A stretch of DNA of 5,651 bases from the NCBI GenBank assembly GCA_937907305.1, contig CALERQ010000130.1:1-5651 (forward strand). The letters run 5' to 3'. The DNA comes from an uncultured Clostridia bacterium. GTDB lineage: Bacteria > Bacillota > Clostridia > Oscillospirales > Ruminococcaceae. Each line of letters starts with the position of its first letter. Positions within the stretch are counted from its first letter, which is position 1. The translations under genes and the position numbers were made by a program. The notes beneath the pieces are model-generated. The model was not told the DNA's origin and did no database searches. It saw only the letters and a program-made list of their open reading frames with translations. Positions 1 to 5,651 of this stretch are shown here, piece after piece.

Positions 1-243
1 TGGGTGGAAATTCCGGCCGCTCCGGTCATCATCGTGGAGGGGGCATATAGCCAGCACCCGCAGTTTGGACGCTATGCCGATCTGACGGTGTTCTGTGATA
101 TCACTCCGAAGGAACAACAGCGGCGCATTACCGCCCGCAATGGAGAAGAACGCTGGATGGTGTTTCAGGAGCGCTGGATTCCGTTGGAGGAAAAGTATCT
201 GGCAGAGTACCATATCAAAGAAAATGCCATGCTGACCGTATGA
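1..243 (+). CDS. Uridine kinase-like P-loop kinase, C-terminal 80 residues (5' truncated by window)
   Basis: The reading frame is open from base 1 and ends at TGA 241-243, so the start lies before the window. The visible 80 residues contain a hydrophobic strand followed by VEGAYS (residues about 11-17 of the fragment), the pattern DLTVFCDITP, an Arg-rich stretch (QQRRITARNG), and the WIPLEEKY motif near the end. This order matches the C-terminal half of the uridine kinase/phosphoribulokinase-like family common in Clostridia. Members phosphorylate a nucleoside or related small molecule with a nucleoside triphosphate in the cytoplasm. The Arg-rich segment fits the lid region. The Walker A loop would be upstream and cannot be checked, so the exact substrate is unknown. 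A promoter follows, so the gene probably belongs to a separate upstream transcript. Confidence 0.8.
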   Translation, partial: WVEIPAAPVIIVEGAYSQHPQFGRYADLTVFCDITPKEQQRRITARNGEERWMVFQERWIPLEEKYLAEYHIKENAMLTV

Positions 244-268
244 ACATTGTGTGAATACAGGGCAATAT

Positions 269-294
269 CCGGAAGAATTGGTTGCAATTCCCGG
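269..294 (+). other. Imperfect hairpin between the kinase gene and degV
   Basis: CCGG (269-272) pairs with CCGG (291-294) and GAATTG (275-280) pairs with CAATTC (285-290). The loop is GTTG and AA (273-274) is bulged. It lies 25 bases after the kinase stop codon and overlaps the -35 element of the next promoter. The bases after it (GGCTTTGTAT) lack a real T-tract, so it would be a weak terminator at best. It could also be an operator. Confidence 0.35.
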
Positions 295-310
295 GGGCTT
301 TGTATATAAT
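282..310 (+). promoter_or_regulatory. Sigma-A type promoter for degV
   Basis: TTGCAA (282-287) is followed after 17 bases by a perfect TATAAT (305-310). Transcription would start near 317, leaving a leader of about 40 bases before the ATG at 357. The -35 box matches consensus at 4 of 6 positions and the -10 box at 6 of 6. Confidence 0.75.
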
Positions 311-341
311 TTAATCACATTTGCGGGCAATGCCCGAAAAT

Positions 342-350
342 AAAGGAGGT
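342..350 (+). promoter_or_regulatory. Ribosome binding site that sets the degV start at 357
   Basis: AAAGGAGGT is complementary to the 16S anti-Shine-Dalgarno. Seven bases separate its GGAGG core (345-349) from ATG 357. This rules out the in-frame TTG at 321, which would add 12 non-family residues translated from the leader and the ribosome binding site itself. Confidence 0.9.
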
Positions 351-356
351 AAACTG

Positions 357-1244
357 ATGTCCGAATACATTCTGAGCTGCTGCTCCACTGCGGATCTTTC
401 CAAGGAGTACTTTGAAAGCCGTAATATTCACTATATCTGCTTCCACTATATGCTGGGGGATAAGAGCTACCCCGACGACCTGGGTCAAAGTGTGCCGTTT
501 GACGAGTTCTATGCCCGCATGGCGGCCGGCGAAATGACCAAGACTTCCCAGGTGAATGTAGATGAATTTGTGGCCTACTTCGAGGGCTTCCTCAAGGAGG
601 GCAAGGATATTCTGCATGTCAGCCTGTCTTCCGGCCTTTCCGGTTCGGTCAATTCCGCCCGTATTGCGGCAGAGGAGCTGACCGAGAAGTACCCCGACCG
701 CAAAATCTATGTGGTGGATTCCCTGGGGGCTTCCTCCGGCTATGGCCTGCTGATGGATAAGCTGGCGGACCTGCGCGATGAGGGTAAGACCCTGGAGGAA
801 GTGCGTGACTTTGCCGAGGCGAACCGCCTGAAACTGCACCACTGGTTCTTCTCCACCGACCTGACCTTCTATGTCCGCGGTGGCCGTGTTTCAAAAGCTG
901 CCGGTTGGTTCGGCACCGCGCTGAAGATCTGCCCGCTGCTGAATATGGACGATGAGGGTCACCTCATTCCCCGCCAGAAGATCCGCGGTAAAAAGGCTGT
1001 CATCCAGCAAATTGTAAAAGAAATGGAAAACCACGCCCAGGGCGGCCATGATTACAATGGCAAGTGCTTTATCTCCATGTCTGCCTGCTATGATGATGCC
1101 CGCGCTGTTGCTGATCTGGTAGAGGAGAAGTTCCCGCACCTCAACGGTAAGGTCATGATCAATAATATTGGTACCACCATTGGCAGCCATACCGGCCCCG
1201 GTACCGTGGCACTGTTCTTCTGGGGCGATGAGCGTACCCACTGA
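357..1244 (+). CDS. DegV family fatty-acid-binding protein (FakB-like), 295 aa
   Basis: The product matches the DegV family in length and motif order. N-terminal residues MSEYILSCCSTADL form the first strand. A TKTSQV motif lies at 62-67 (the family's T-S-Q-P/V element), SSGLSGS at 91-97, VVDSLGASSG at 119-128, YVRGGRVSKAAGWFG at 172-186, and IGTTIGSHTGPGTVALFF at 271-288. Known family members bind one fatty acid in a tunnel between two alpha/beta domains. Conserved Thr/Ser, Arg and His residues contact the carboxylate; here the candidates are T63/S64, the serines of SSGLSGS, R174 and H278. FakB-type members present the acyl chain to the kinase FakA to make acyl-phosphate for phospholipid synthesis. 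No FakA-like gene is in this window. The protein has no signal peptide and should be cytoplasmic. It has its own promoter and is followed after 38 bases by the next gene, with no terminator between. The family is certain; the exact ligand is not. Confidence 0.93.
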   Translation: MSEYILSCCSTADLSKEYFESRNIHYICFHYMLGDKSYPDDLGQSVPFDEFYARMAAGEMTKTSQVNVDEFVAYFEGFLKEGKDILHVSLSSGLSGSVNSARIAAEELTEKYPDRKIYVVDSLGASSGYGLLMDKLADLRDEGKTLEEVRDFAEANRLKLHHWFFSTDLTFYVRGGRVSKAAGWFGTALKICPLLNMDDEGHLIPRQKIRGKKAVIQQIVKEMENHAQGGHDYNGKCFISMSACYDDARAVADLVEEKFPHLNGKVMINNIGTTIGSHTGPGTVALFFWGDERTH

Positions 1245-1282
1245 TCATATTTTTAATGTAATGTCCGAAAGGAGCGCCTTTT

Positions 1283-2998
1283 ATGGCTAAAACCGGCTTT
1301 TCCGGCAAAAATATCCTCATCAACCTGATCGTCACCATTGTGGCGGGTTTCATCTACTTTTATGTGGAGCTGCCGCCCATCAATCTGCACTCGGCAGCAT
1401 TTTATAGCTTTTTTCTGTTTCTCTCGGTAGTATACTGCATCACTGCGGTTATCACTTCCGGCATCTACCGCCAGGCGGAAAACGGCAAGACCTTCTGGAA
1501 ACTGCTGAAAGGCAGCTGCATCGTGCCGCTTATCGTCATCGGCGCGGTATTTGTCATCTATGTGGTTGGCGGGCTGCTTTCCAGCGTTATCATCCGCAGC
1601 GGCGCCTATGCCAAGCTGATAACTGTGGAGACCGGTGACTTTACCCAGGATATCGAGGAGATCTCGTTTGATCAGATCCCCATGCTGGACCGGGATTCGG
1701 CCGAAAAGCTGGGTGACCGCAAGCTGGGCGAGCTGGCCGATATGGTAAGCCAGTTTGAGGTGGCGGATAACTATACCCAGATCAATTACAAGGGTCGTCC
1801 CGTGCGTGTTACACCGCTTCGGTACGGCGATGTATTCAAGTGGCTGAATAACCGCAGCGCCGGCTTGCCCGCCTATCTCATCATTGATATGGTGACGCAG
1901 GAGGTAGATGTGGTTCGTCTGCCGGAAGGGATGCACTATACCACGGCTGAGCACTTCAGCCGCAATCTTTACCGCCACCTGCGGTTCCAGTATCCCACCT
2001 ATATCTTCAATGAACCGACCTTTGAGATCGACGAGGAGGGCACGCCCTACTGGGTTTGCCCACGCATTGTCAAGCGTATTGGCCTCTTTGGCGGCACCGA
2101 TATCCAGGGTGTCGTACTGGTGAATGCCATTACCGGCGAAAGCCAGTACTATACCGATGTCCCAACCTGGGTGGATGGTGTCTACTCGGCGGAGATCATT
2201 ATGGATCAGTACGATTACTATGGCACCTATCAGGGCGGTTTCATCAATTCGCTGTTTGGCCAAAAGAATGTGACCGTGACCACCGAGGGCTATAACTACA
2301 TTGCAGCTAATGACGATGTATATGTCTACACCGGCGTGACCTCGGCCGGCAGTGATGAATCCAATATCGGCTTTATCCTGACCAACCAGCGCACCAAGCA
2401 GACCACATTCTACTCTATTGCGGGCGCCGAAGAATTCAGTGCCATGAACAGTGCCGAGGGTGTGGTGCAGCACCTCAATTACAGCGCTACTTTCCCGCTG
2501 CTGCTCAATATCAGCAATCAGCCCACCTACTTTATGGCGCTGAAGGACTATGCCGGCCTGGTGAAGATGTATGCCATGGTTAATGTTCAGCAGTACCAGA
2601 TCGTTGCCACCGGAGCCTCGGTAGAGGAATGCCAGAGCAACTATTATAAACTGCTGCGGCAGAACAAGCTGGATACCGGGGAAGCCCCCATTCTGCCGGC
2701 GGATGAGGATACTGTGACCGGCACCGTAACGGCGCTGCGCTCCGCCGTCATTGATGGTACCACCATGTACTATGTGACACTGGATGCGGGCAATACTGTC
2801 TACTGCATTTCCGCCGGTGATGTGGAAAAGGTCATTTTGCTGAATGTGGGCGACCGGATCACCATCACCTATGAGCCGGATTCTATGCGGGATGACCTCA
2901 TCTGCACAGCCAATGCTTTTGACTGGGCTGCTGCAGAGGAACCGACCGAGCCTGTGGAGGAGCCAGAACTGCCGGATGCCCCCTCTGAAGCGGCGTAA
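1283..2998 (+). CDS. Membrane-anchored protein of unknown function, three N-terminal TM helices and a large C-terminal region, 571 aa
   Basis: I do not recognise a named function. ATG 1283 is preceded by AAAGGAG (1268-1274) at 8 bases, which supports this start. Three hydrophobic segments lie at about residues 11-29, 37-60 and 79-101. They are followed by roughly 450 mostly soluble residues rich in Tyr, Thr and Asp, with many short alternating hydrophobic (beta) segments. Basic residues near the N-terminus and between TM2 and TM3 suggest a cytoplasmic N-terminus, which places the large domain outside the cell (inference). Visible landmarks are GDVFKWLNNRSAGLPAYLII (182-201), YPTYIF (237-242), PYWVCP (255-260), VVLVNAITGE (277-286) and VPTWVDGVYS (293-302). 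A compact all-beta stretch at about 476-545 could be an OB-like fold. The last 22 residues are acidic and Pro-rich. The gene is probably co-transcribed with degV. An envelope-associated or transport-accessory role is possible, but nothing catalytic is evident. I am sure it is a real gene and unsure of its role. Confidence 0.85.
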   Translation: MAKTGFSGKNILINLIVTIVAGFIYFYVELPPINLHSAAFYSFFLFLSVVYCITAVITSGIYRQAENGKTFWKLLKGSCIVPLIVIGAVFVIYVVGGLLSSVIIRSGAYAKLITVETGDFTQDIEEISFDQIPMLDRDSAEKLGDRKLGELADMVSQFEVADNYTQINYKGRPVRVTPLRYGDVFKWLNNRSAGLPAYLIIDMVTQEVDVVRLPEGMHYTTAEHFSRNLYRHLRFQYPTYIFNEPTFEIDEEGTPYWVCPRIVKRIGLFGGTDIQGVVLVNAITGESQYYTDVPTWVDGVYSAEIIMDQYDYYGTYQGGFINSLFGQKNVTVTTEGYNYIAANDDVYVYTGVTSAGSDESNIGFILTNQRTKQTTFYSIAGAEEFSAMNSAEGVVQHLNYSATFPLLLNISNQPTYFMALKDYAGLVKMYAMVNVQQYQIVATGASVEECQSNYYKLLRQNKLDTGEAPILPADEDTVTGTVTALRSAVIDGTTMYYVTLDAGNTVYCISAGDVEKVILLNVGDRITITYEPDSMRDDLICTANAFDWAAAEEPTEPVEEPELPDAPSEAA

Positions 2999-3020
2999 CT
3001 GTAAATAGCAAATTCACTGC

Positions 3021-3051
3021 AAAGTCCCTGCCCATAGCGGCAGGGACTTTT
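3021..3051 (+). terminator. Hairpin terminator ending the degV-membrane protein unit
   Basis: AAAGTCCCTGCC (3021-3032) pairs perfectly with GGCAGGGACTTT (3039-3050) around a six-base loop, starting 23 bases after the TAA stop. The T run is only TTTT (3048-3051) and partly inside the stem, so termination may be less efficient than at the 5495 terminator. The A-T symmetry at the base would let it work in both directions. Confidence 0.75.
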
Positions 3052-3100
3052 AGCGGTTCACGGCTTTTATTAAGATTGTTTGAATAATGTTGCGGAAGCA

Positions 3101-3129
3101 TTGACAATAGGACCATAAGGCTGTAAAAT
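3101..3129 (+). promoter_or_regulatory. Strong sigma-A type promoter for the ABC exporter operon
   Basis: A perfect TTGACA (3101-3106) is followed after 17 bases by TAAAAT (3124-3129), one mismatch from TATAAT. Transcription would begin near 3136, giving a leader of about 30 bases before ATG 3166. No binding site for a known regulator is evident and no GntR-type regulator gene sits beside the operon. Confidence 0.82.
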
Positions 3130-3165
3130 ATATTTGACATTAAACATTCGATCGGAGGGAGCAAA

Positions 3166-3879
3166 ATGCTCAGAATCGAACACCTGACCAAAACCTACGG
3201 CGACAAAAAGGCCGTGGATGATCTTTCGTTACATATCCGTGCGGGAGAGATCTATGGCTTCATCGGGCATAATGGTGCCGGTAAAACCACGACCATTAAA
3301 TCCTGCTGCGGGATTCTGCAGTTTGAAGAAGGGGAGATCTATGTGGATGGGGTATCCATCCGGGAGGATCCCATCGGCTGCAAGCGAAAGATTGCCTATC
3401 TGCCGGATAACCCCGACCTGTACGAATTTCTCAGTGGGGTTCAGTATCTCAATTTTGTTGCCGATGTATACGGCGTTTCCAAGGAGGATCGGGAGCGGCG
3501 CATCAAGGAGTATGCCGATCTCTTTGGCCTTACCGAAGACCTTGCCCAGCCTATCAGTGCCTATTCCCATGGTATGAAGCAGAAACTGGCCATCATTTCC
3601 GCTCTCATCCACAGCCCCAAGCTGCTCATCATGGATGAACCATTTGTTGGCCTGGACCCCAAGGCGGCCCATGAGCTTAAGCAGATCATGCGGCGGCTGT
3701 GTGACAGCGGCTCGGCCATTTTCTTCTCCACCCATGTACTGGAGGTAGCCGAAAAGCTTTGCGATAAGGTTGCCATTATTAAGGGCGGCCACCTGGTGGT
3801 TTCCGGCACCATGGAGGAGGTAAAGGGACAGGATTCCTTGGAGGATGTGTTCCTGGAACTGGAGGACGACAATGCTTAA
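3166..3879 (+). CDS. ABC exporter ATP-binding protein, 237 aa
   Basis: This is the cytoplasmic ATPase subunit that powers the permease encoded directly downstream. All nucleotide-binding elements are visible in order: Walker A GHNGAGKTT (34-42), a signature helix YSHGMKQK (133-140), Walker B LLIMDE (153-158) with the catalytic Glu, D-loop GLDP (162-165) and switch His in STH (188-190). The signature departs from LSGGQ in the way usual for ABC-2 type exporters of the Ecs/Ytr/bacitracin-like group. The Q-loop region reads AYLPDNPDLYEFLSG (77-91), with Asp where Gln is typical. The length is normal for a single-domain ATPase. GGAGG (3154-3158) lies 7 bases before the ATG. The 3' end overlaps the permease gene by 8 bases, implying translational coupling. 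The exported substrate (drug, peptide, lipid or other) cannot be told from the ATPase. Confidence 0.95.
   Translation: MLRIEHLTKTYGDKKAVDDLSLHIRAGEIYGFIGHNGAGKTTTIKSCCGILQFEEGEIYVDGVSIREDPIGCKRKIAYLPDNPDLYEFLSGVQYLNFVADVYGVSKEDRERRIKEYADLFGLTEDLAQPISAYSHGMKQKLAIISALIHSPKLLIMDEPFVGLDPKAAHELKQIMRRLCDSGSAIFFSTHVLEVAEKLCDKVAIIKGGHLVVSGTMEEVKGQDSLEDVFLELEDDNA
3861..3865 (+). promoter_or_regulatory. Ribosome binding site that sets the permease start at 3872
   Basis: GGAGG lies inside the end of the ATPase gene, 6 bases before ATG 3872. The longer in-frame start at 3845 would add nine residues (MCSWNWRTT) translated from the ATPase gene in another frame, so 3872 is preferred. The arrangement ties permease translation to ribosomes finishing the ATPase. 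Confidence 0.85.
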
Positions 3880-5479
3880 AACGCTGCTGAAAGTCCAGTT
3901 TGCCGCGCTCAAGGCTTCGCTGCTCCGCAGCCGCCGCAAGCAGACCAAAGGCGGCACAGGCCGCACTATCGGCTTTGCTGTGCTGTTCCTTTATGTCATC
4001 ATCTGCTTTTTTATCATGTTCGGCAGCATGTTTTCTTCCATCTGTATGCCGCTGCACGAACTGGGCCTGGGCTGGTTGTATTTTGCCATCGCCGGTTTGA
4101 TGGCTTTTATGCTCACCTTCATCGGCAATGTGTTTGCTACCCAGACGCAGCTTTTCGATGCCAAAGATAATGAGCTGCTGCTCTCCATGCCCATCGCGCC
4201 CAAGTTCATCCTGGGCAGCCGTATGCTGCTGTTGCTGGCGCTGGATCTGGGCTATGTGCTGCTGGTAATGGGACCGGCCGGTGTGGTATATTGCATGAAT
4301 TACCCCGTTACTGTGCTAAGCGTGGCGTATTTTATTATCAGCACGCTGCTGCTGCCGCTGATGGTACAGGCGTTCTCCTGCCTTGTTGCGTGGATCATCT
4401 CTCTCATCAGCAGCAAAATGCGCAATAAGAATATCATTACCATGGTGGTGTCACTGCTCTTTTTGGCGGCGTATTTCTATCTTTACAGCAAGATGGGCGA
4501 TATCATCTCCGGCCTCATCGCAAACGGCACTGCCGTCGCCGTCGCGTTCAAAAAGTACGCTTTCCCTGCGTATTATTTCGGCGTTGGTATCGCGGAGCAT
4601 AACCTGACCTATTTGCTGCTGTATACCGTTTGCACCCTGGCAGTATTCGAACTGGTATACGCTATCCTTTCCCGCAGTTTCCGGCAGATCACCACGGCAA
4701 AGAAGGGCGCCGCGCGCATTAAATACAAGGAAAAGGCGATGCATGTCAACAGCCCGGCTGCCGCGCTGCTGCGCAAGGACTTCCGGCACTTCATTGGCAA
4801 CCCCATGTATGTACTCAATGCGTGGATGGGAGAGATCCTGCTGGTTGTTGCCTGTGTCGCCATGCTTATAAAAAAGGATATCCTTACCGAGCTGCTGCCG
4901 ATACTGAATGGGAAAGGGGAAACCATGGGGCTGATTCTCTGTGTGATCCTTTGCGGTCTCAGCTGCACCAATCTTATCACGGCCCCATCCATCTCGCTGG
5001 AGGGCAAGAACCTTTGGATCGCGCAGTCCATCCCGGTGTCTGCCGGTGTGGTTCTCCGCGCCAAGGTCAAGCTGCAAATGCTGCTCTGTATTCCCATTAC
5101 AGCGCTTACTGCCCTGCTGATGGGGATTATGCTAAAGCTGGAGCTGCTCACATTGGTGCTGGTTGTGCTGATATCTGCCGCGTTCAATGTATTTACGGCG
5201 CTATTAGGTGTGGTGGTCAATCTGCGCTTCCCCAAGTTCGATTACATCAACGAAACAGTCGTTATCAAGCAGAGTATGAGCACCATGATTTGCATGTTCG
5301 GCTCTATGGCTGTGGTGCTGGTGTTGGCACTGTTGTATGCATTGCTGCTCTCCGCAAGTGTTACGCCCACATTGTTCCTTGCCATCTGTTTGGTACTTTT
5401 GGCTATTGTATGTGTGTTGATGTGGCGGTATCTGGGCCACGGCGGCAGTGCCCGTTTTGCAGCCTTGCAGGCGGATTAA
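3872..5479 (+). CDS. ABC-2 type exporter permease, about 12 TM helices, 535 aa
   Basis: This is the membrane subunit of the exporter, paired with the upstream ATPase by overlap and coupling. The start is a short basic amphipathic stretch (residues 1-30, SLLRSRRKQTKGG), then hydrophobic segments at roughly 31-54, 66-88, 118-140, 147-172, 188-205, 246-266, 318-335, 351-371, 401-421, 424-448, 472-494 and 498-518. A long polar cytoplasmic region lies at 267-315 in the middle. Each half carries an E/D-rich motif running into S-x-P-I/V: DAKDNELLLSMPIAP (96-110) and LEGKNLWIAQSIPVS (376-390). These probably mark the segments that contact the ATPase. This two-half design matches the large single-chain permeases annotated as putative ABC exporter proteins in Firmicutes, which are about twice the length of a simple ABC-2 permease. 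One chain may therefore supply both membrane halves. The gene ends 15 bases before a strong terminator. Substrate unknown. Confidence 0.88.
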   Translation: MLKTLLKVQFAALKASLLRSRRKQTKGGTGRTIGFAVLFLYVIICFFIMFGSMFSSICMPLHELGLGWLYFAIAGLMAFMLTFIGNVFATQTQLFDAKDNELLLSMPIAPKFILGSRMLLLLALDLGYVLLVMGPAGVVYCMNYPVTVLSVAYFIISTLLLPLMVQAFSCLVAWIISLISSKMRNKNIITMVVSLLFLAAYFYLYSKMGDIISGLIANGTAVAVAFKKYAFPAYYFGVGIAEHNLTYLLLYTVCTLAVFELVYAILSRSFRQITTAKKGAARIKYKEKAMHVNSPAAALLRKDFRHFIGNPMYVLNAWMGEILLVVACVAMLIKKDILTELLPILNGKGETMGLILCVILCGLSCTNLITAPSISLEGKNLWIAQSIPVSAGVVLRAKVKLQMLLCIPITALTALLMGIMLKLELLTLVLVVLISAAFNVFTALLGVVVNLRFPKFDYINETVVIKQSMSTMICMFGSMAVVLVLALLYALLLSASVTPTLFLAICLVLLAIVCVLMWRYLGHGGSARFAALQAD

Positions 5480-5494
5480 AGCAAGAAATCGTAT

Positions 5495-5530
5495 TTTGTG
5501 CTCTCCTTTCCGGGAGAGCACAAATTTTTT
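5495..5530 (+). terminator. Strong intrinsic terminator of the ABC operon
   Basis: TTTGTGCTCTCC (5495-5506) pairs perfectly with GGAGAGCACAAA (5513-5524) around a six-base loop and is followed directly by six T (5525-5530). It begins 15 bases after the permease stop codon and insulates the next promoter. Confidence 0.95.
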
Positions 5531-5559
5531 GCACCTTTTTCTCGAAAAAATGCAAAAAA
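5525..5559. repeat. AT-rich inverted repeat between terminator and next promoter
   Basis: TTTTTTGCA (5525-5533) is the exact reverse complement of TGCAAAAAA (5551-5559). Inside, TTTTT (5536-5540) faces AAAAAA (5545-5550) across CTCG. The left arm is the T-tract of the preceding terminator. The right arm forms the A-rich region just ahead of the next -35 box, so it could also act as an upstream promoter element. Confidence 0.7.
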
Positions 5560-5563
5560 GGAG

Positions 5564-5592
5564 TTGACTTTACGCCGGGAAAATGGTAATAT
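5564..5592 (+). promoter_or_regulatory. Extended -10 promoter, probably of an rRNA operon
   Basis: TTGACT (5564-5569) is followed after 17 bases by TAATAT (5587-5592). TG at 5584-5585 stands one base before the -10 box, giving an extended -10. A-tracts at 5545-5559 resemble an UP element. Transcription would start near 5599. A shifted -10 reading, TATAAC at 5590-5595, is possible but gives a 20-base spacer. Confidence 0.7.
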
Positions 5593-5598
5593 AACAAA

Positions 5599-5651
5599 GC
5601 TGTCACCCACGGGGGTGCGGCGAAGATGCACCTTGAAAATTGAACAGCATT
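5599..5651 (+). other. Presumed rRNA operon leader (start of pre-rRNA; gene lies beyond the window)
   Basis: The sequence ends in ACCTTGAAAATTGAACAGCA (5630-5649). It resembles the CTTTGAAAACTGAA-type box found just upstream of 16S, and in rRNA spacers, in Firmicutes, where it takes part in antitermination and processing stems. A G+C-rich hairpin precedes it: CACCC (5604-5608) with GGGTG (5613-5617). No open reading frame starts here and no mature rRNA sequence is reached, so the assignment rests on the box, the strong promoter and the terminator-promoter layout. A tRNA or other stable RNA operon is the alternative. Confidence 0.65.

Noticed and set aside
321..356. An upstream TTG start for degV
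   Set aside because: It would translate the Shine-Dalgarno sequence itself and add 12 residues not expected before the DegV first strand. ATG 357 has ideal spacing.
1245..1282. Possible promoter or terminator between degV and the membrane protein gene
   Set aside because: The 38 bases contain only an AT-rich stretch and a ribosome binding site, with no paired -35/-10 boxes and no GC-rich stem.
1253..2473. A 406-codon open frame on the minus strand opposite the membrane protein gene
   Set aside because: It is antisense to a well-supported gene with a good ribosome binding site. Its translation is rich in His, Ile and Gly with no recognisable domain, as expected from codon bias of the opposite strand.
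3134..3139. A second perfect TTGACA ahead of the ABC ATPase gene
   Set aside because: A -10 box 17 bases downstream would fall on the ribosome binding site, where no TATAAT-like sequence exists. It may be chance.
4451..5235. Two overlapping minus-strand open frames of 208 codons each opposite the permease gene
   Set aside because: They are shadows of the permease coding sequence. Their products lack motifs or coherent hydrophobic patterns and no promoter or ribosome binding site precedes them.
4822..5589. A 255-codon plus-strand frame inside and beyond the permease gene
   Set aside because: It reads the permease region in another frame, giving a low-complexity Cys/Arg/Gly-rich product, and runs through the terminator hairpin and next promoter.

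Overview
The window looks like ordinary chromosomal DNA from a gut-type Clostridia bacterium, most likely Oscillospirales (a Faecalibacterium/Gemmiger/Subdoligranulum-like organism). This placement is an inference from moderately high GC, strong GGAGG ribosome binding sites, sigma-A type promoters, a DegV protein, and a ribosomal RNA leader ending in a TTGAAAATTGAACAGC-like box. No marker gene fixes the genus. All five genes and the presumed rRNA transcript are on the + strand.

Layout: (1) 1-243 is the 3' end of a uridine kinase-like gene. (2) 244-356 is a short intergenic region with a consensus promoter and a small hairpin. (3) 357-1244 encodes a DegV/FakB-type fatty-acid-binding protein. 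Only 38 bases later comes a 571-residue membrane-anchored protein of unknown function (1283-2998). The two are probably co-transcribed and end at a perfect 12-bp hairpin (3021-3050). (4) A near-consensus promoter (3101-3129) drives a two-gene ABC exporter operon: an ATPase (3166-3879), overlapping by 8 bases with a polytopic permease of about 535 residues (3872-5479). That operon ends at a strong intrinsic terminator (5495-5530). (5) The last 120 bases hold an AT-rich inverted repeat, an A-rich upstream region, a promoter and a structured leader, which together look like the front of an rRNA operon. The rRNA gene itself lies beyond the window.

Functionally, the DegV protein would bind a fatty acid for phosphorylation by a FakA-type kinase encoded elsewhere. 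Its neighbour sits in the membrane with a large domain probably outside the cell. The ATPase and permease should form one exporter whose substrate cannot be read from sequence. I see no mobile element, CRISPR array, tRNA, frameshifted gene or defence system. No intergenic gap exceeds 300 bases. The most interesting items are the uncharacterised 571-residue membrane protein and the rRNA leader region, which offers mutually exclusive hairpins.
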